A stretch of 64,000 nucleotides of DNA from Lachnospiraceae bacterium (GCA_017428105.1 JAFRRM010000016.1:1-64000); one strand, 5' to 3'. Shown: positions 8,240-17,242, counted from the first letter of the stretch. Made by a program: numbers and translations. Notes: generated from the letters alone by a model not told the origin.

Positions 8240-9028
8240 TCACGCCAGGCGGTAGAACCGCAGGGCGTTCTCATAACAGACGGATTCGATCTCATCCGGC
8301 TCCGTTTCCTTCAGGCGGGCGATCTCGTTCACCATATAGGAAAGCAGGCGGGAGTCATTCCGCCGCCCCCGGAAAGGTTCCGGTGCCAGATACGGGCAGT
8401 CCGTTTCCAGGAGGATCCGGTCCGCCGGCATATATTGTACCACTTCTTTCAGCTTTCGTCCATTCTTAAATGTGACGACGCCGCCGATCCCCAGATAATG
8501 GCCCATGTCCAGGTACAGCTTCGCCATTTCCTTTTCATACCCGAAACAGTGCATCACCAGGGGCAGTTCCGCACCGCCTGCCTCCCGGATCATCGCGAGC
8601 GTGTCCGCGGCCGCCTCCCGGCTGTGGATGACCCCGGGCAGGCCGGCCTCCTTCATCAGAGCCAGCTGGAAGCGGAACCATTTCTGCTGCAGCGCGCGCG
8701 AAGTCTTGACCGGATAGTCGCCGTGATAGTCCAGGCCGATCTCCCCGGCCGCCCGGCACCGCGGATGTTTCAGATATCCCCGCAGCCGCTCCGCGGCCGT
8801 CTCCTCTCCCAGCTCCTCCAGTTCGTCCACGCAATCCGGGTGGACGCCGGCCGCGGCCCATACGAAGGGGTACCGCTCCGCCAGCGCCAGCGACGCTTCC
8901 GTGCCGGCCAGGTCCGCGCCGATGTTCATCAGGCCGCCGATCCCGGCCCCGGGCAGCGCGGCCAGGACCTCTTCCCGGTCCCCGTCGAACTGCCGGCTGT
9001 CATAATGGGTGTGCGTATCGAAAATCAT
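8240..9028 (-). CDS. TatD-family metal-dependent hydrolase
   Basis: 262 residues. The start at 9028 follows GGAG by 7 bases and opens directly with the metal-binding FDTHTHYD; a longer frame from 9118 only adds unlikely residues. Other metal ligands of this TIM-barrel amidohydrolase group are visible: GEIGLDYH, VIHSREA, MHCFGYE and ETDCPYLAPEP. Family members act as 3'-5' DNases or RNases or D-aminoacyl-tRNA deacylases. It is the first gene of the seven-gene minus-strand unit ending at 1510. Confidence 0.93.
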   Translation of the reverse strand: MIFDTHTHYDSRQFDGDREEVLAALPGAGIGGLMNIGADLAGTEASLALAERYPFVWAAAGVHPDCVDELEELGEETAAERLRGYLKHPRCRAAGEIGLDYHGDYPVKTSRALQQKWFRFQLALMKEAGLPGVIHSREAAADTLAMIREAGGAELPLVMHCFGYEKEMAKLYLDMGHYLGIGGVVTFKNGRKLKEVVQYMPADRILLETDCPYLAPEPFRGRRNDSRLLSYMVNEIARLKETEPDEIESVCYENALRFYRLA

Positions 9029-9056
9029 GTTTGTCTCCATCAAGTCTGTTTGTCTT

Positions 9057-9086
9057 ATTATAATACAACGGGACCGGTCTGTACAA
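9057..9086 (-). promoter_or_regulatory. Promoter of the tatD-rsmA-kinase operon
   Basis: Read on the minus strand, TTGTAC (9081-9086) is followed after 18 bases by a perfect TATAAT (9057-9062), about 30 bases upstream of the TatD start codon at 9028. No other clear promoter is seen inside the operon, so it may serve all seven genes. Confidence 0.6.
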
Positions 9087-9494
9087 TGCATCCGGCCCTC
9101 TCTTTTTCGCCCCGGCAAAGCAAAAACTGTACGGTACTCTTATATATATAATAAAGTGTTTACTATATCAATAAGCCAAAAGCCAGGCCAGATCAAAGCG
9201 GATGCCATTTTGTCGATTTGTGTCTTTTGCCTTATATTCCATCAATAAATTATTGTTCATACTTTTTTGCAATCTGTATCATAATGCCTGTTTATGTTAT
9301 TTTTGCAATCTGTTATCCGCATATCTTTCTCTTTATGAGGAATTTGGTTCTTTTTTTATCGTTTTATTGACACTGGAAACATCTCTTGATAAAATACTGC
9401 TTAACAGAGTGCGCGGCCTATATCTCCGAAAAACGGTTTTCCGTTTCTCAGACAGGCTTATAAAGATTTGCGCACCTGAAAGGAAGGAGAAAAC
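9087..9494. other. AT-rich intergenic region between divergent units
   Basis: About 400 bases with no convincing gene. Apart from the promoter at 9367-9395 I see no hairpin with a T-run, riboswitch core or tRNA-like fold. An octamer TAAAGTGT at 9152 recurs three times upstream of the LysR gene at 62625, but at this length in AT-rich DNA that may be chance. Confidence 0.5.
9367..9395 (+). promoter_or_regulatory. Strong promoter of the TAXI-TRAP operon
   Basis: A perfect TTGACA (9367-9372), a 17-base spacer, and TAAAAT (9390-9395), 99 bases upstream of the binding-protein start. The long untranslated leader is purine-rich just before the ATG. Confidence 0.75.
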
Positions 9495-10475
9495 ATGAAA
9501 AAAGTACTGGCTCTTCTGTTAGTCCTGGCCATGGTTCTCTCGCTGGCTGCCTGCGGCGGGAACAAAGGCGATGACAAAGCTTCCGAAGCCCCCAGCGGCG
9601 GCGCCAAGCTGACCTTCACCACCGGCGGCGAACAGGGCACTTACTACGGCTTCGGCACCGTGCTGGCCGGCAAAGTAAGCGACAAGACCGCCACCAAGGT
9701 CACCGCCATCACCTCCGGCGGTTCCAAGGCCAACATCGAAGCGATGGCTAAGAACGATGCCCAGCTGGGCTTTGTCCAGTCCGACGTGGCCGCCTATGCC
9801 AACAAGGGCACCCGTCTGTTCGACAAGGCTGACACGTCCTTCTCGGCCGTGGCCGCCCTGTACATGGAGCAGGTCCAGATCGTTACCCTTGATCCCAACA
9901 TCAAGTCCGTTGCGGATCTGAAGGGCAAGAGCGTATCCATCGGCGCTTCCGGTTCCGGCGTGTACTTCAACGCGGTCGACGTGCTGGGCGCTTACGGCAT
10001 CGATGCGGACAAGGACATCAACCCCACCTACCAGTCCTTCGGTGACAGCGTAGAATCCCTGCAGGACGGCAAGATCGACGCCGCGTTCGTCGTTGCCGGC
10101 GCTCCCACCACCGCCGTGACCTCTCTGGCCGCGACCAAGAAGGTGTACCTGGTCAGCCTGGATGACGAGCACATCAACAAGCTGATCGCGGAATCCCCTT
10201 ACTACAGCAAGAACGTCATTGCCAAGGACGTGTACGGCACGCCTGAAGACGTGACCACCGTGGCCGTGATGGCCGTTGTCATCGCCCGCAACGACGTGGC
10301 GGAAGCTGACGTGTACAACTTCATCTCCACCATCTTCGAAAACAAGGCGGATATCGCTTCCGCGCATTCCAAGGGCAATGAACTGGATCTGAACTTTGCG
10401 GCCTCCTACGGCTCCATCTCCTATCATCCCGGCGCGGTGAAGTACTTCACCGAAAAGGGTGTCAAGACTCCGTAA
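9495..10475 (+). CDS. TAXI-family TRAP transporter binding lipoprotein (copy 1)
   Basis: 326 residues. The signal peptide ends in a lipobox at Cys20 (LSLAAC), so the protein is tethered outside the membrane. The mature part has the TAXI (TRAP-associated extracytoplasmic immunoreceptor family) layout: TTGGEQGTYYGFG near the start, TSGGSKANIEAM, VSIGASGSGVYFNAVD, and the AAFVVAGAPTTAV block. Known members bind glutamate or related organic acids and hand them to a sodium-driven TRAP permease. The permease follows at 10637. The protein is roughly 60% identical by eye to the second copy at 23394. GGAGAA precedes the ATG. Confidence 0.93.
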   Translation: MKKVLALLLVLAMVLSLAACGGNKGDDKASEAPSGGAKLTFTTGGEQGTYYGFGTVLAGKVSDKTATKVTAITSGGSKANIEAMAKNDAQLGFVQSDVAAYANKGTRLFDKADTSFSAVAALYMEQVQIVTLDPNIKSVADLKGKSVSIGASGSGVYFNAVDVLGAYGIDADKDINPTYQSFGDSVESLQDGKIDAAFVVAGAPTTAVTSLAATKKVYLVSLDDEHINKLIAESPYYSKNVIAKDVYGTPEDVTTVAVMAVVIARNDVAEADVYNFISTIFENKADIASAHSKGNELDLNFAASYGSISYHPGAVKYFTEKGVKTP

Positions 10476-10487
10476 TGCTGTCTTCGG

Positions 10488-10526
10488 CCGGCGGTCTCTG
10501 CCTGCGGGCGGAGCCGCCGGTTTTCG
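10488..10526 (+). terminator. Weak attenuator-like hairpin after the binding-protein gene
   Basis: CCGGCGG (10488-10494) pairs with CCGCCGG (10514-10520) and is followed by TTTTCG. The short U-run suggests partial termination, which would give more binding protein than permease. Confidence 0.4.
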
Positions 10527-10541
10527 TGATTTCGGGAGGTA

Positions 10542-10600
10542 AATGCCGCGGTGCCAATGGATCTCTGCTCCGTTACAGGATCCATTCGTTCTGCGGCATT
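10542..10600 (+). repeat. Two-tier hairpin upstream of the TRAP permease
   Basis: Two perfect 8-base stems are stacked. The outer one is AATGCCGC (10542-10549) with GCGGCATT (10593-10600), and the inner one is AATGGATC (10556-10563) with GATCCATT (10579-10586). They are separated by symmetrical 6-base internal loops. The structure ends 36 bases before the permease ATG and has no T-run, so it looks like an mRNA-stability or translation-control element rather than a terminator. Confidence 0.55.
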
Positions 10601-10636
10601 GCCTGTTCACATCCATCGTGAAAAGGAAAACTGAAT

Positions 10637-12610
10637 ATGGAAAATGAAAAAACCATCCCGGAAGGGATGAACCAGAACCCCGACGTCGGCACCGCGGCCG
10701 ACGTTGAGGCTATCATGAAAAAGTACGACAACGAATCCAATACCCGGATCTGGGAGGGCGTTCCCGGCGCAATCGTCCGCTGGATCAGCATCCTCTTCTC
10801 CGTGTACTGCATCGCTGTCACACTGCTCAGCAAGGAAATGCCGGAGATCCGCCTGACCCGCTTCCTGGGCCTGATCGTGATCATCGGCTATCTGTACTAT
10901 CCCATCAAAAAAGGCGTGCAGAAGGTCAATTACCTGCCCTGGTATGATATCGTCATTATGATCCTGGGAAGCGCGCCCTTCTTCTATTTTGCTTTCAACG
11001 CCAAGAAGATCGTGTTTGAAGCGACCTCGGTCACGGACAAATGGTATATGGTGGTCATGGCCATCGTTTCCATCCTGGCCCTGATGGAACTCTGCCGCCG
11101 CTGCGTGGGCATCCCGATCCTCTGTGTGGTAGGCGCCCTGCTGATCTATACCTTCTCCACGGTGCGTTTCGGCAAGGTGATATATGACCTGTTCTACACC
11201 ACCAGCGGTGTCATGAACACGCCCATCAACGTGTGCGCCAAATATATCGTGGTATTCATCATCTTCGGCGCATTCCTGGAACGGACCGGCATTTCGTCCT
11301 TCTTCATTGACCTGGCCAACAGCCTGTGCGGTTCCAGCGCCGGCGGCCCCGCCAAGGTGGCGGTGGTCTCCTCCGCGCTGTGCGGCATGGTGTCCGGTTC
11401 CTCCGTGGGCAACACGGTGACCACCGGTTCCGTGACCATCCCGATGATGAAGCGCTGCGGCTATAAGCCGGAATTCGCCGGCGCCGTGGAAGCGGCCTCC
11501 TCCACCGGCGGCCAGATCATGCCGCCCATCATGGGCGCCGCCGCCTTCCTGATGGCGGAATACATGGGCGTGCCGTACGGCACCGTCGCCCTGAAGGCGA
11601 TCCTGCCCGCCGTCCTGTACTTCCTGGGCATTTACCTTGCCGTCCATCTGGAAGCCCGCAAGCTGAACCTGAAGGGCATTCCCAAGAGCGAGCTGCCCAA
11701 GATGAAGAGCCTGCTGCCGAAGATGTATCTGCTGCTGCCGCTGGTCGTGCTGGTCATCATCGTGGCCACCAATATGCTGACCATGCAGATGGCCGCGACG
11801 ATCGCCATCTTCTGCTGCATCCTCGTCGGCCTGATCAACAGAGATAACCGCCTGACCCTGGGCAAGGTCTTCGAAGCCCTGGAAGCCGGCGGCAAGGGCT
11901 CCATCACCGTCGCCGTGGCCTGCGCCATGGCCGGTCTGGTTGCCGGCTGCATCACCTCCACCGGTCTGGCCTCCGACCTGATCCGCGTGATCGTTCAGGT
12001 TTCCGGCGGCCGTCCGCTGATCGCCCTGTTCCTGACCATGCTGTGCTGCATCGTGCTGGGCATGGGCGTGCCGACCACCGCTAACTACTGCATCATGGCC
12101 GCCACCTGCGCGCCTATCCTGATCGACCCCCGCATCGGTGTGCCGCTGGTCGCCGCCCACTTCTTCGTGTTCTATTTCGGCATCGTGGCGGATATCACGC
12201 CGCCCGTCGCGCTGGCCGCCTATGCCGGCTCCGCCATTGCGAAAGCGCCGCCCATGAAGACCGCATTCAACGCGACCCGGATCGCTATCGCCGCGTTCAT
12301 CGTGCCTTATATCCTGGCCATGAACCCGGCCATGGTATTCGAGTTCGGCGATGCCACCGGCGGGGCCGTAGCCCTGCAGGTCGTCCTGATCATCGTCACG
12401 TCCATCCTGGGCATCTTCGGCGTGGCTGCGGCCCTGAACGGGTTCCTGTTCAAGCCGATCCACCCGCTTCTGCGCATCGTGCTGGCCGGCGGCGGTCTGT
12501 GCATGATGATCCCCGGCGTGCTGACCGACGCCATCGGCTTCGTTCTGGTTGCCGCCGTCGTGGTGTTCCAGAAGCTGTTTGCCAAAGACAAGGCCCCTGC
12601 CGCTGCCTGA
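10637..12610 (+). CDS. TRAP transporter fused 4TM/12TM permease
   Basis: 657 residues, an integral membrane protein in which the small DctQ-like and large DctM-like subunits are fused, as is usual for TAXI-type systems. Many hydrophobic helices are visible. Gly-rich re-entrant regions match the DctM family: GMVSGSSVGNTVTTGSVTIP, SSTGGQIMPPIMGAAAF, and VLGMGVPTTANYCI near residue 475. Transport is expected to be driven by sodium with the substrate delivered by the lipoprotein at 9495. Likely substrates are glutamate or other organic acids, judged only from the binding-protein family. Confidence 0.93.
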   Translation: MENEKTIPEGMNQNPDVGTAADVEAIMKKYDNESNTRIWEGVPGAIVRWISILFSVYCIAVTLLSKEMPEIRLTRFLGLIVIIGYLYYPIKKGVQKVNYLPWYDIVIMILGSAPFFYFAFNAKKIVFEATSVTDKWYMVVMAIVSILALMELCRRCVGIPILCVVGALLIYTFSTVRFGKVIYDLFYTTSGVMNTPINVCAKYIVVFIIFGAFLERTGISSFFIDLANSLCGSSAGGPAKVAVVSSALCGMVSGSSVGNTVTTGSVTIPMMKRCGYKPEFAGAVEAASSTGGQIMPPIMGAAAFLMAEYMGVPYGTVALKAILPAVLYFLGIYLAVHLEARKLNLKGIPKSELPKMKSLLPKMYLLLPLVVLVIIVATNMLTMQMAATIAIFCCILVGLINRDNRLTLGKVFEALEAGGKGSITVAVACAMAGLVAGCITSTGLASDLIRVIVQVSGGRPLIALFLTMLCCIVLGMGVPTTANYCIMAATCAPILIDPRIGVPLVAAHFFVFYFGIVADITPPVALAAYAGSAIAKAPPMKTAFNATRIAIAAFIVPYILAMNPAMVFEFGDATGGAVALQVVLIIVTSILGIFGVAAALNGFLFKPIHPLLRIVLAGGGLCMMIPGVLTDAIGFVLVAAVVVFQKLFAKDKAPAAA

Positions 12611-12648
12611 CCGGCGCCAAGCCGCTGACAGTCCGGCCGGACCTTCCC

Positions 12649-12679
12649 GGACGCCCTCTTCGGAGGGCGTCCTTTTTTT
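12649..12679 (+). terminator. Rho-independent terminator of the TAXI-TRAP operon
   Basis: A perfect 10-base stem (GGACGCCCTC with GAGGGCGTCC) capped by a TTCG tetraloop and followed by seven Ts. Confidence 0.93.
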
Positions 12680-12759
12680 ATGGACTTTTTCGGCAAGATG
12701 TGGTTTAATAGGGACTAAGGTTCCCAGCGCCTAAAATCCTTAACAGGAGGATAGTCCCT

Positions 12760-14082
12760 GTGTCTGACTTTCAGGACAATGAATCGGCTCCGCAGGAGAA
12801 CCGGCCTTTTATTCGGGAAACCGTCGTCAATGAGACCTCCGGGCCTCCGCTCTGGAAAAAAATCCTTACGACCGCGCTGCTCGCGGTCCTTTTCGGTGTG
12901 ATCGCAGGCGCGGTCTTCCGCTTTACGCAGACCCGGATCTTCCCGCCGGAGACCACTACGGCCGAGCCGGTCTCCTTCCCGCAGGAGACTACGGCGCCGC
13001 CGGACGAAACATCCGTTCCGACGGAGTCCGACCCGTCCGCCCCGCTTTCCCCGGAAGACGCCGAATGGCGGAACGCCGTGCAGAGCATGATCGACGATCA
13101 CGACCTGCAGATCAAGGACTACCAGCGCATGGCCATCCTGCTCAACAGCCTCCGTTCTGAAGCCCAATGGTCTCTCGTCACTGTCACCGCCACCAATCAG
13201 TACCAGTCGATCTTTATGGGCGGCCACCAGTACGAGACCCAGAGCTTCGGCGTCATCATCGCCATCACGGAGCAGGAAGTGCTGATCCTCACGCCGTTCT
13301 CCGCCACCACCCAGCTCTCCGATTCCAGCACGCTGCAGATCGGTTTCGCCAATCTGGAGGTGACGGACGCCTACATCAAGGCCCGCGACGGCGTGGCCGA
13401 CCTGATGGTCATGGCCGTCTCGCGCGCCAAGGTCTCGGCTCAGACGCAGGAACGCATCAAGGCCATCCGTCTGGGCAATTCCTATGTGTGCTACGCCGGC
13501 CAGCCGGTCATCGCGATGGGCGCGCCCGTCGGCGGCATCATCAAATCCTGCAACAACGGCATCCTGACCTACATCGAAAGCGGCTATCCCGCCACGGACG
13601 CCGCCCTTTCCCTGCTCCACACGAACATGGTGGGGGACGGCAATTCCAGCGGATTCCTGATCAATCTGGACGGCAGCCTGATCGGCTGGATCGAGCCGGA
13701 ACACACCAGCGGCGGGACCCTGACCGCCGTGGGCATCTCGGACCTCAGGGCCTACATCGAAAGCATCAGCAACGGCAGCCAGGGCTGCCTCCTGGGCATC
13801 GAAGGCATCACGCTCTCCAATGAAATGAAGGAAGCCCTGGGCGCGCAGGCCGACGGGATCTACATCAGCCGCTGCACTGCGGGCTCCCCGGCGCAGCGCG
13901 CGGGCCTCCAGGCCGGCGACATCCTGATCCAGGTGGCCGGCGACCCCGTCCGCAACCTGGACGAACTGCGCACCATCCTGCTCTCCTTCACGGCGGAGCA
14001 GACCATTTCCGTCAAAGTCCTGCGCAAGGGACGCGCCTCCTATCAGGAGCTGTCCTACGACGTCAATATAGAAAGAAGGTAA
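12760..14082 (+). CDS. Membrane-anchored HtrA-like PDZ protein lacking the catalytic His
   Basis: 440 residues from a GTG start preceded by AGGAGG at 9-base spacing. A cytosolic N-terminus, one transmembrane helix (about 33-54), a Thr/Pro-rich linker and an HtrA/DegP-like trypsin fold (about 135-330) are followed by a PDZ domain (about 342-435, with SPAQRAGLQAGDILIQVAG). In active HtrA the His lies in ILTNNHV. Here the matching segment is ILTPFSA, with Ser181 in place of His. Asp214 (ADLMVM) and the Ser of GNSSG (Ser296) remain. I infer a pseudoprotease or chaperone/sensor on the outer membrane face, with only weak if any proteolysis. It is followed by a YhaM-type exonuclease 9 bases later. 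Confidence 0.85.
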   Translation: MSDFQDNESAPQENRPFIRETVVNETSGPPLWKKILTTALLAVLFGVIAGAVFRFTQTRIFPPETTTAEPVSFPQETTAPPDETSVPTESDPSAPLSPEDAEWRNAVQSMIDDHDLQIKDYQRMAILLNSLRSEAQWSLVTVTATNQYQSIFMGGHQYETQSFGVIIAITEQEVLILTPFSATTQLSDSSTLQIGFANLEVTDAYIKARDGVADLMVMAVSRAKVSAQTQERIKAIRLGNSYVCYAGQPVIAMGAPVGGIIKSCNNGILTYIESGYPATDAALSLLHTNMVGDGNSSGFLINLDGSLIGWIEPEHTSGGTLTAVGISDLRAYIESISNGSQGCLLGIEGITLSNEMKEALGAQADGIYISRCTAGSPAQRAGLQAGDILIQVAGDPVRNLDELRTILLSFTAEQTISVKVLRKGRASYQELSYDVNIERR

Positions 14083-14091
14083 TCTCCCGTC

Positions 14092-15036
14092 ATGTATGCC
14101 ATTTCCGACTGGCGCGAAGGGGACCGCATCAGCCAGGTCCTCCTGTGCCGCACCAAGACCGTCAGCCTGACCAAAGCGGGCAAATCGTACTATTCCCTCC
14201 AGCTGCAGGACAGCAGCGGCTCGGTGGACGGCAAGGTCTGGGACCTTTCCTCCGGGATCGATCATTTTGAGGCCCTGCAGTACATCAAGGTGGACGGCGA
14301 AGTCAAACGCTACCAGAGCTCGCTCCAGCTGAACATCCAGCGCATCCGGCTGGCCCGCGAAGGCGAATACGACCCCGCGGATTTCGTCCCGATGAGCCCT
14401 TACCCCATCGAGGAGATGTATGAAAAGCTCCTGGCCGTGATCCGCAGCATCTCCCACCCCCAGCTCCGCGCGCTGCTGGAATCCTTTTTCGTGAACGATG
14501 CCGCCTTCGTCAAGGAATTCAAGGCCCACTCCGCCGCCAAGAGCGTCCACCACAGCTTCTCCGGCGGCCTCCTGCAGCACACCCTGCGGGTCACGGAGCT
14601 CTGCCTGGATTACTGCAAAAAATACCCCCTGATCAAGCGCGACCTGCTGCTGACCGGCGCGATGTGCCACGACATCGGCAAAGTCCGCGAACTCTCCCCC
14701 TTCCCGGCCAACGACTATACGGATGAGGGCCAGCTCCTGGGCCACATCATCATCGGCATCGACATGGTGCGCGAAAAGATCGCGGACATCCCCAATTTCC
14801 CGGAAGTCACCAAGAACGAACTGTGCCACATCATCCTGGCCCACCACGGCGAGTTTGAATTCGGCTCGCCGAAGAAGCCCGCCCTGCTCGAAGCGCTGGC
14901 CCTGCATCTGGCCGACAACACCGACGCCAAGATCCAGCTCATGTCCGAAACGCTCTCCGACGCCGGCGCCACCGGCTGGCTGGGCTTCCAGAAATTCCTG
15001 GACAGCAACGTGAGAAGGACTCGCACGAAAGAATAA
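14092..15036 (+). CDS. yhaM: YhaM-type 3'-5' exoribonuclease (OB fold plus HD domain)
   Basis: 314 residues. An N-terminal OB-fold nucleic-acid-binding domain (about 1-90, with YYSLQLQDSSGSVDGKVWD) is followed by an HD metal-dependent phosphohydrolase domain. That domain has GGLLQHTLRV, MCHDIGKVREL and a later HIILAHHGE supplying the His/Asp ligands. This architecture matches Bacillus YhaM, an exonuclease of RNA and single-stranded DNA involved in RNA turnover. The gene is tightly placed between the HtrA-like gene and rlmD (3 bases to the next ATG), so the three are one transcription unit. Confidence 0.9.
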   Translation: MYAISDWREGDRISQVLLCRTKTVSLTKAGKSYYSLQLQDSSGSVDGKVWDLSSGIDHFEALQYIKVDGEVKRYQSSLQLNIQRIRLAREGEYDPADFVPMSPYPIEEMYEKLLAVIRSISHPQLRALLESFFVNDAAFVKEFKAHSAAKSVHHSFSGGLLQHTLRVTELCLDYCKKYPLIKRDLLLTGAMCHDIGKVRELSPFPANDYTDEGQLLGHIIIGIDMVREKIADIPNFPEVTKNELCHIILAHHGEFEFGSPKKPALLEALALHLADNTDAKIQLMSETLSDAGATGWLGFQKFLDSNVRRTRTKE

Positions 15037-15039
15037 AGC

Positions 15040-16683
15040 ATGCTGAACAAAAACGACGTCATCACCATGACATTCACCGATATGACGGAAAACGGGGAGG
15101 GGATCGGCCATCACGAAGGCTACCCCCTCTTTGTGAAAGACGCGGTCATTGGCGATACCGCCCGCGTGCTCGTCACGAAGCCGGGCAAAACATACGGTTT
15201 CGGCCGCGTGCAGGAACTGATCACGCCGTCCCCGGACCGGGCCATCCCCCGCTGTCCGATCGCGGCGCCCTGCGGCGGCTGCCAGCTGCAGGCCCTCTCC
15301 TACCCCGCCCAACTGGCCTTCAAGGAAAACAAGGTCCGCCAGCATCTGATCCGCCTGGGCGGCATTGCGGAGCCCCTGATGGAGCCGATCCTGGGCATGG
15401 AAGACCCCTGGCATTACCGCAACAAAGCGCAGATCCCCTTCGGGACGGACAAAAACGGGCAGGTCACGGCCGGCTACTACGCCGCCCGCTCCCACCGCAT
15501 CGTCCCCATGACGGACTGTCTCCTGAATCTGCCCGGCTTTGACCGGATCCTTCAGATCATTCTGGACCACGCCCGCGCCCGCCGCCTCCCCGCCTACGAC
15601 GAAGAGACCGGCCGCGGCCTCCTGCGCCATGCCCTCATCCGCCGCGCCGCCGGCTCCGGCGAATGGATGGTCTGTCTGGTCCTGAACGGCCGGAAGCTCC
15701 CCGGCGCGCAGGACCTCGTATCCGCCCTTCGGGAGATCCCCGGCATGACGGATATCTCCCTGAACGTCAACACCCGCCGGGACAACGTGATCCTGAGCGA
15801 CGAGCTGATCCCCCTGTACGGCTCCGGCTATATCACCGAGTCCATCGGCGATCTGAAATTCCGTCTCTCCCCTCTTGCCTTTTTCCAGGTCAATCCGAAG
15901 CAGACGGAGGTCCTGTACGCCAAAGCGCTGGAATTCGCAGATCTCACCGGAACGGAAAATGTCTGGGATCTGTACTGCGGCACCGGCACCATCTCCCTTT
16001 TCCTGGCCCGCCGCGCCGCCCGCGTCCGCGGAGTGGAGATCATTGCACCGGCCATTGAAAACGCCCGCGCCAATGCCGCCCTGAACGGGATCACCAACGC
16101 GGAGTTCTTTGTCGGCAGATCGGAAGAGATCTTCCCCGCCTGGTGCCGCGAACACCCCGCCGAAACACCGGACGTCGTCGTCCTGGATCCGCCCCGCAAA
16201 GGCTGCGATACCGCTCTGCTTCAGGCTCTTATCTCCTGCTCTCCCGCCCGCATCGTCTACGTCTCCTGCAATTCCGCGACCCTCGCCCGGGACCTGAAGA
16301 TCCTGCGGGAAGAAGGCGGATATGAGCTTCGGAAAGTTCAGCCGGTGGATATGTTTCCGCAGGGAGTGCATGTGGAGACGGTATGCGCTTTGTCCAAACT
16401 TTCGGAGGCGAAGCATCATATCAGCATTCAGGTCGATATGGACGAGCTGGATCTGACCAGTGCGGAGAGCAAGGCTACATACGAAGAGATTCAGGAGTGG
16501 GTGCAGGAGAAATACGGGTTCCATGTGACCCACCTGAATATCGCGCAGGTGAAGCGTAAATATGGAATTATTGAACGTGAGAATTACAATAAGCCGAAAT
16601 CAAAGGATTCCCGGCAACCGGGATGCCCGGAGGAAAAGGTAATCGCAATTGAAGAGGCCCTAAAGCATTTTCAGATGATTTGA
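15040..16683 (+). CDS. rlmD: 23S rRNA (uracil-1939-C5) methyltransferase RlmD with clostridial C-terminal extension
   Basis: 547 residues. The order is a TRAM RNA-binding domain (about 1-60), an iron-sulfur site (CPIAAPCGGC plus a later Cys in MTDC), and a Rossmann methyltransferase with FFQVNPKQTEVLY, DLYCGTGTISLFLA, VVLDPPRKGCD and the catalytic Cys of VYVSCNS. The last 85 or so residues (DMDELDLTSAESKAT, then IAQVKRKYG and CPEEKVIAIEEAL) are an extension seen on many clostridial RlmD proteins. Base composition and codon choice change near 16320: the end of the gene is clearly AT-richer than the first 1280 bases and matches the island that follows. The 3' end of this gene (rumA) is a known integration site for conjugative elements in other Firmicutes. 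Confidence 0.93.
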   Translation: MLNKNDVITMTFTDMTENGEGIGHHEGYPLFVKDAVIGDTARVLVTKPGKTYGFGRVQELITPSPDRAIPRCPIAAPCGGCQLQALSYPAQLAFKENKVRQHLIRLGGIAEPLMEPILGMEDPWHYRNKAQIPFGTDKNGQVTAGYYAARSHRIVPMTDCLLNLPGFDRILQIILDHARARRLPAYDEETGRGLLRHALIRRAAGSGEWMVCLVLNGRKLPGAQDLVSALREIPGMTDISLNVNTRRDNVILSDELIPLYGSGYITESIGDLKFRLSPLAFFQVNPKQTEVLYAKALEFADLTGTENVWDLYCGTGTISLFLARRAARVRGVEIIAPAIENARANAALNGITNAEFFVGRSEEIFPAWCREHPAETPDVVVLDPPRKGCDTALLQALISCSPARIVYVSCNSATLARDLKILREEGGYELRKVQPVDMFPQGVHVETVCALSKLSEAKHHISIQVDMDELDLTSAESKATYEEIQEWVQEKYGFHVTHLNIAQVKRKYGIIERENYNKPKSKDSRQPGCPEEKVIAIEEALKHFQMI

Positions 16684-16760
16684 CCAAAACAAATTTCAAA
16701 ATATGTATCGCTGCAAGATGTTACCTTTTTGGTGTATGATAGACGCTGATTGCCAAGGTG

Positions 16761-16798
16761 TTCACATTGACCACTCGATTCAGGGTTGAGACTACAGA
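16761..16798 (+). repeat. Shared leader motif, copy 1
   Basis: The segment TCACATTGACCACTCGA (from 16762), later followed by GACTACAG, recurs with few changes at 17364-17398 upstream of the next, unrelated gene. Both copies lie 25-60 bases before a start codon and both follow a CCAAGG. It may be a cassette-joining or regulatory sequence. Confidence 0.5.
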
Positions 16799-16825
16799 AT
16801 AGATACTTTAATGGGAGGAAGACAC

Positions 16826-17242
16826 ATGCCGGAGCATGTTTTAGAAAGCGACAACTTTAGCCTTCGCTTAAGCCTGAATGTTTTTGAAAGTGATATCGAG
16901 TATCCAATTAATACGAACATGACAGTCTTTGTAACTTGCAACGAGTTTTCTGCTAAAGCAGACATGGATATAAATATCAAAGATTTTGCCAAGTTTTCGA
17001 TGGAATTGATGGCTATTTACAACTCTTTGAAAGGTGAAGCGACGATCAAGGAGCCTTACGGGTATGAGAAGTTTATTTCTTTCGTTGCCGGTAGGACAGG
17101 ACATATAGTAGTCAAAGGGTATTTATGTGATGATTCCCGGAGCAATGAACTACGCTTTGAAACCGTATTTGATCAGACATACCTAAAGATCTTTGCAGGA
17201 GAATTAGCGTCGGCTTATTCCAAGTTCACAGAACATAAATAG
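16826..17242 (+). CDS. WapI-like immunity-type protein
   Basis: 138 residues, cytoplasmic, from ATG 16826, which follows GGAGG by 7 bases. The start five codons earlier lacks a ribosome site. The layout (DFAKFSMELMAIYNSLKGEA, GHIVVKGYL, and RFETVFDQTYLKIF near the end) resembles the WapI immunity family, whose members neutralise the C-terminal toxin of WapA-type contact-dependent toxins. No toxin gene lies nearby, so this would be an orphan immunity gene. The assignment is by motif memory (the FE-x-DQTYL signature) and moderately secure. AT-rich relative to the chromosome. Confidence 0.6.
   Translation: MPEHVLESDNFSLRLSLNVFESDIEYPINTNMTVFVTCNEFSAKADMDINIKDFAKFSMELMAIYNSLKGEATIKEPYGYEKFISFVAGRTGHIVVKGYLCDDSRSNELRFETVFDQTYLKIFAGELASAYSKFTEHK

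Noticed and set aside
9152..9159. TAAAGTGT shared with the LysR region
   Set aside because: An 8-base match in AT-rich intergenic DNA 50 kb away can be chance.
10607..12463. A 618-codon His/Gly/Asp-rich frame on the minus strand
   Set aside because: Antisense to the TRAP permease gene; composition is that of a reverse-read membrane protein.
12715..16533. A 1272-codon open frame on the minus strand
   Set aside because: It is antisense to the HtrA-like, yhaM and rlmD genes, which have strong motifs and ribosome sites. High GC at third positions keeps antisense frames open.
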